Shown: positions 62,115 through 64,000 of the stretch, one piece after another | Position numbering within the stretch: the first letter of the stretch is position 1 | Layout of the letters: the number at the start of each line of letters is the position of its first letter | The notes under the pieces: generated by a model | The model's input: the letters and a program-made list of their open reading frames with translations, nothing else | Told to the model about the DNA's origin: nothing | Database searches by the model: none | DNA from: Neorhizobium sp. SOG26 | GTDB lineage: Bacteria > Pseudomonadota > Alphaproteobacteria > Rhizobiales > Rhizobiaceae | NCBI RefSeq assembly: GCF_003491345.1 | Contig: NZ_CP025512.1 | Location: forward strand, 2,170,001-2,234,000 | Length of the DNA stretch: 64,000 nt | Direction of reading: 5' to 3' | Translations under genes and position numbers: made by a program

Positions 62115-64000
62115 ATGCAGAAAACCATTTCCTCCGTTGATATTCCCCAGCCGGCTCCGCGTAGCTCACGCCCCGAGATCATGGCGGAGGAGATCATCGA
62201 GCGTCTCACCTACCGCATCGGCAAGGACGCGAAGGTCGCAAAACCGCATGACTGGCTGACCGCCGCCATCCTCGTCATCCGCGACCGCATCATCGACCAC
62301 TGGATGGAGTCCACCCGCAAGGTCTACCGCACCGGCGGCAAGCGCGTTTATTACCTGTCGCTCGAGTTCCTCATCGGCCGCCTCATGCGCGATGCCGTTT
62401 CGAACCTTGGGCTGATGGCGGAACTGCGTGATGCACTGATCTCGCTCGGCGTCGATATCGACGTCATTGCGGGCCTTGAGCCGGACGCAGCGCTTGGCAA
62501 CGGTGGCCTTGGTCGCCTTGCCGCCTGCTTCATGGAATCCATGGCGACCGTCGACATCCCCGCTTATGGCTACGGCATTCGTTATGTCCACGGCCTGTTC
62601 CGCCAGCAGATGGCGGATGGCTGGCAGGTGGAACTGCCGGAAACCTGGCTTGCCCACGGCAACCCCTGGGAATTCGAGCGGCGCGAAAGCGCTTACGAAA
62701 TCGGCTACGGCGGCAGCGTCGAAACGGTCGGTGCCTATGATGAATCGCCGCGTTATGTCTGGAAGCCGGCCGAACGCGTCATCGCGATGGCCTATGATAC
62801 CCCGGTTGTCGGCTGGCGCGGCAAGCGCGTTAACACGCTGCGCCTCTGGTCTGCCCAGCCGATCGACCCGATCCTGCTCGATGCCTTCAATGCCGGCGAC
62901 CATATCGGCGCGCTGCGCGAGAGCAACAAGGCGGAAGCGCTCACCCGCGTCCTTTACCCGGCCGACGCCAACGCGGCTGGCCAGGAACTGCGCCTGCGCC
63001 AGGAGTTCTTCTTCTCCTCGGCCTCGCTCCAGGACATCCTGCGCCGCCACCTGCAGCAATATCCGGATTTCACCAACCTGCATGAGAAGGTCTCGATCCA
63101 GCTCAACGACACGCACCCGGCCGTGTCGATTGCCGAGCTGATGCGCTTGCTCACCGATATCCATGGCATGGATTTCGAGCAGGCTTGGGAAATCACCCGC
63201 CAGACCTTCTCCTACACCAACCACACGCTCCTGCCTGAAGCTTTGGAAAGCTGGCCCGTGCCGCTCTTCGAGCGCCTCCTGCCGCGCCACATGCAGATCG
63301 TCTATGCGATCAACGCGGTGATCCTGCTGCAGGCACGCAAGCAGGGCTTCTCGGATGGCCAGATCCGCTCGATCTCGCTGATCGACGAAGGCGGCGAGCG
63401 ACGCGTGCGAATGGGCAACCTCGCGTTCGTCGGTTCGCACTCGGTGAACGGCGTCTCGGCGCTTCATACCGATCTCATGAAGGTCACCGTCTTCTCCGAC
63501 CTTCACAAGCTTTACCCGACCCGCATCAACAACAAGACCAACGGCATCACGCCGCGCCGCTGGATGATGCAGTGTAACCCTGGCCTCACGGCGCTGGTGC
63601 AGGACGCGATCGGGGACAAGTTCCTCGACGACACCGAAGCGCTGCGCGAACTCGACAAGTTCGCCGACGACAAGACCTTCCAGGAAAAGTTCGCGGCGGT
63701 GAAGCGGGCGAACAAGGTGCAGCTTGCCAACCTCGTCGGCAGCCGCATGGGCATCCGGCTCGACCCGTCGGCCATGTTCGACATCCAGATCAAGCGCATC
63801 CACGAATACAAGCGCCAGTTGCTCAACATCATCGAGACGGTGGCTCTTTACGACCAGATCCGCTCGCATCCGGAACAGGACTGGGTGCCCCGCGTAAAGC
63901 TTTTCGCCGGCAAGGCGGCGCCGAGCTACCACAACGCCAAGCTCATCATCAAGCTCGCCAACGACGTGGCGCGCACCATCAACAACGACCCGGCCGTCCG
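62115..64000 (+). CDS. glgP: Glycogen phosphorylase, 3' end cut by window
   Basis: The frame is open to base 64000, giving 628 codons. LSLEFLIGRLM, LEPDAALGNGGLGRLAACFM, YGYGIRYVHGLFRQQMADGW, TNHTLLPEALESWP, NKTNGITPRRWMMQCNPGL and FDIQIKRIHEYKRQLLNI are highly conserved in alpha-glucan phosphorylases. The enzyme releases glucose-1-phosphate from glycogen. The PLP-binding lysine lies beyond the window (near residue 660-680 in the family), so catalytic completeness cannot be checked. The ATG at 62115 gives a normal N-terminus. Confidence 0.96.
   Translation, partial: MQKTISSVDIPQPAPRSSRPEIMAEEIIERLTYRIGKDAKVAKPHDWLTAAILVIRDRIIDHWMESTRKVYRTGGKRVYYLSLEFLIGRLMRDAVSNLGLMAELRDALISLGVDIDVIAGLEPDAALGNGGLGRLAACFMESMATVDIPAYGYGIRYVHGLFRQQMADGWQVELPETWLAHGNPWEFERRESAYEIGYGGSVETVGAYDESPRYVWKPAERVIAMAYDTPVVGWRGKRVNTLRLWSAQPIDPILLDAFNAGDHIGALRESNKAEALTRVLYPADANAAGQELRLRQEFFFSSASLQDILRRHLQQYPDFTNLHEKVSIQLNDTHPAVSIAELMRLLTDIHGMDFEQAWEITRQTFSYTNHTLLPEALESWPVPLFERLLPRHMQIVYAINAVILLQARKQGFSDGQIRSISLIDEGGERRVRMGNLAFVGSHSVNGVSALHTDLMKVTVFSDLHKLYPTRINNKTNGITPRRWMMQCNPGLTALVQDAIGDKFLDDTEALRELDKFADDKTFQEKFAAVKRANKVQLANLVGSRMGIRLDPSAMFDIQIKRIHEYKRQLLNIIETVALYDQIRSHPEQDWVPRVKLFAGKAAPSYHNAKLIIKLANDVARTINNDPAV

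Noticed and set aside
62166..63932. 588-codon minus-strand frame over glgP
   Set aside because: Shadow; glycogen phosphorylase signatures are on the plus strand.

Overview
The window looks like a core chromosomal segment of a Rhizobiales alphaproteobacterium, most likely family Rhizobiaceae (Sinorhizobium/Agrobacterium/Rhizobium type). The evidence is high-GC coding throughout, a 41-codon rpmJ, GapR, a homospermidine synthase, an Omp10-type lipoprotein, CpdR, rhizobial DUF families (DUF465, DUF1036, DUF1244) and an MmgR/suhB-type small RNA beside an inositol-phosphatase-family gene. No insertion sequence, prophage, integrase or CRISPR array was seen. Gene order is dense, with many overlapping or near-touching genes, as in a conserved chromosome rather than an island.

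Layout: 1-5.4 kb holds the end of a TSUP permease, an ArsR-type regulator, two DUF465 genes, purE-purK, rpmJ, a TPR protein and an alpha/beta hydrolase. 5.4-9.7 kb holds pyk with a secreted DUF1036 protein, an N-formylglutamate amidohydrolase with DUF1244, and GapR. 9.7-17.3 kb holds a DUF882 cell-wall peptidase-like protein, an orphan sigma-54 response regulator, oligoendopeptidase F and an overlapping pabB/class-IV aminotransferase pair. 17.3-32.3 kb holds homospermidine synthase, Omp10, a 5'-nucleotidase with LysM, hemH, an FAD monooxygenase, an SPFH/NfeD pair, kdsD, an outer-membrane barrel, galU, a lytic transglycosylase and a DUF459 protein. 32.4-39.2 kb is the gltB-small membrane protein-gltD operon, with a long palindrome upstream.

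39.2-51.9 kb holds threonine aldolase, an SDR, a bile-acid/Na+ symporter-like protein, a heat-shock Hsp20 gene with an RpoH-like promoter and a ROSE-like leader, a lysophospholipase, a hisN-type phosphatase, the MmgR-type sRNA, a second N-formylglutamate amidohydrolase, cpdR, tRNA-Val(GAC), a methyltransferase, small proteins and a UvrD-family helicase. 51.9-60.5 kb is the most interesting part: an SbmA/YddA-type ABC protein whose nucleotide-binding motifs are degenerate, divergent from three co-directional genes (transglutaminase-DUF2126, circularly permuted ATP-grasp fused to alpha-E, and a second transglutaminase). This three-gene set is a predicted but biochemically uncharacterised amide-ligation/peptidase system. 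The window ends with a TadG-like vWA protein and the first 628 codons of glycogen phosphorylase.

Functional themes are nitrogen assimilation and amino-acid metabolism (gltBD, threonine aldolase, two formylglutamate hydrolases), envelope building (kdsD, galU, transglycosylase, DUF882 protein, OM barrel), cell-cycle and chromosome control (CpdR, GapR) and stress response (Hsp20, MmgR). All functional calls come from reading the sequence and from family knowledge; no database search was run.
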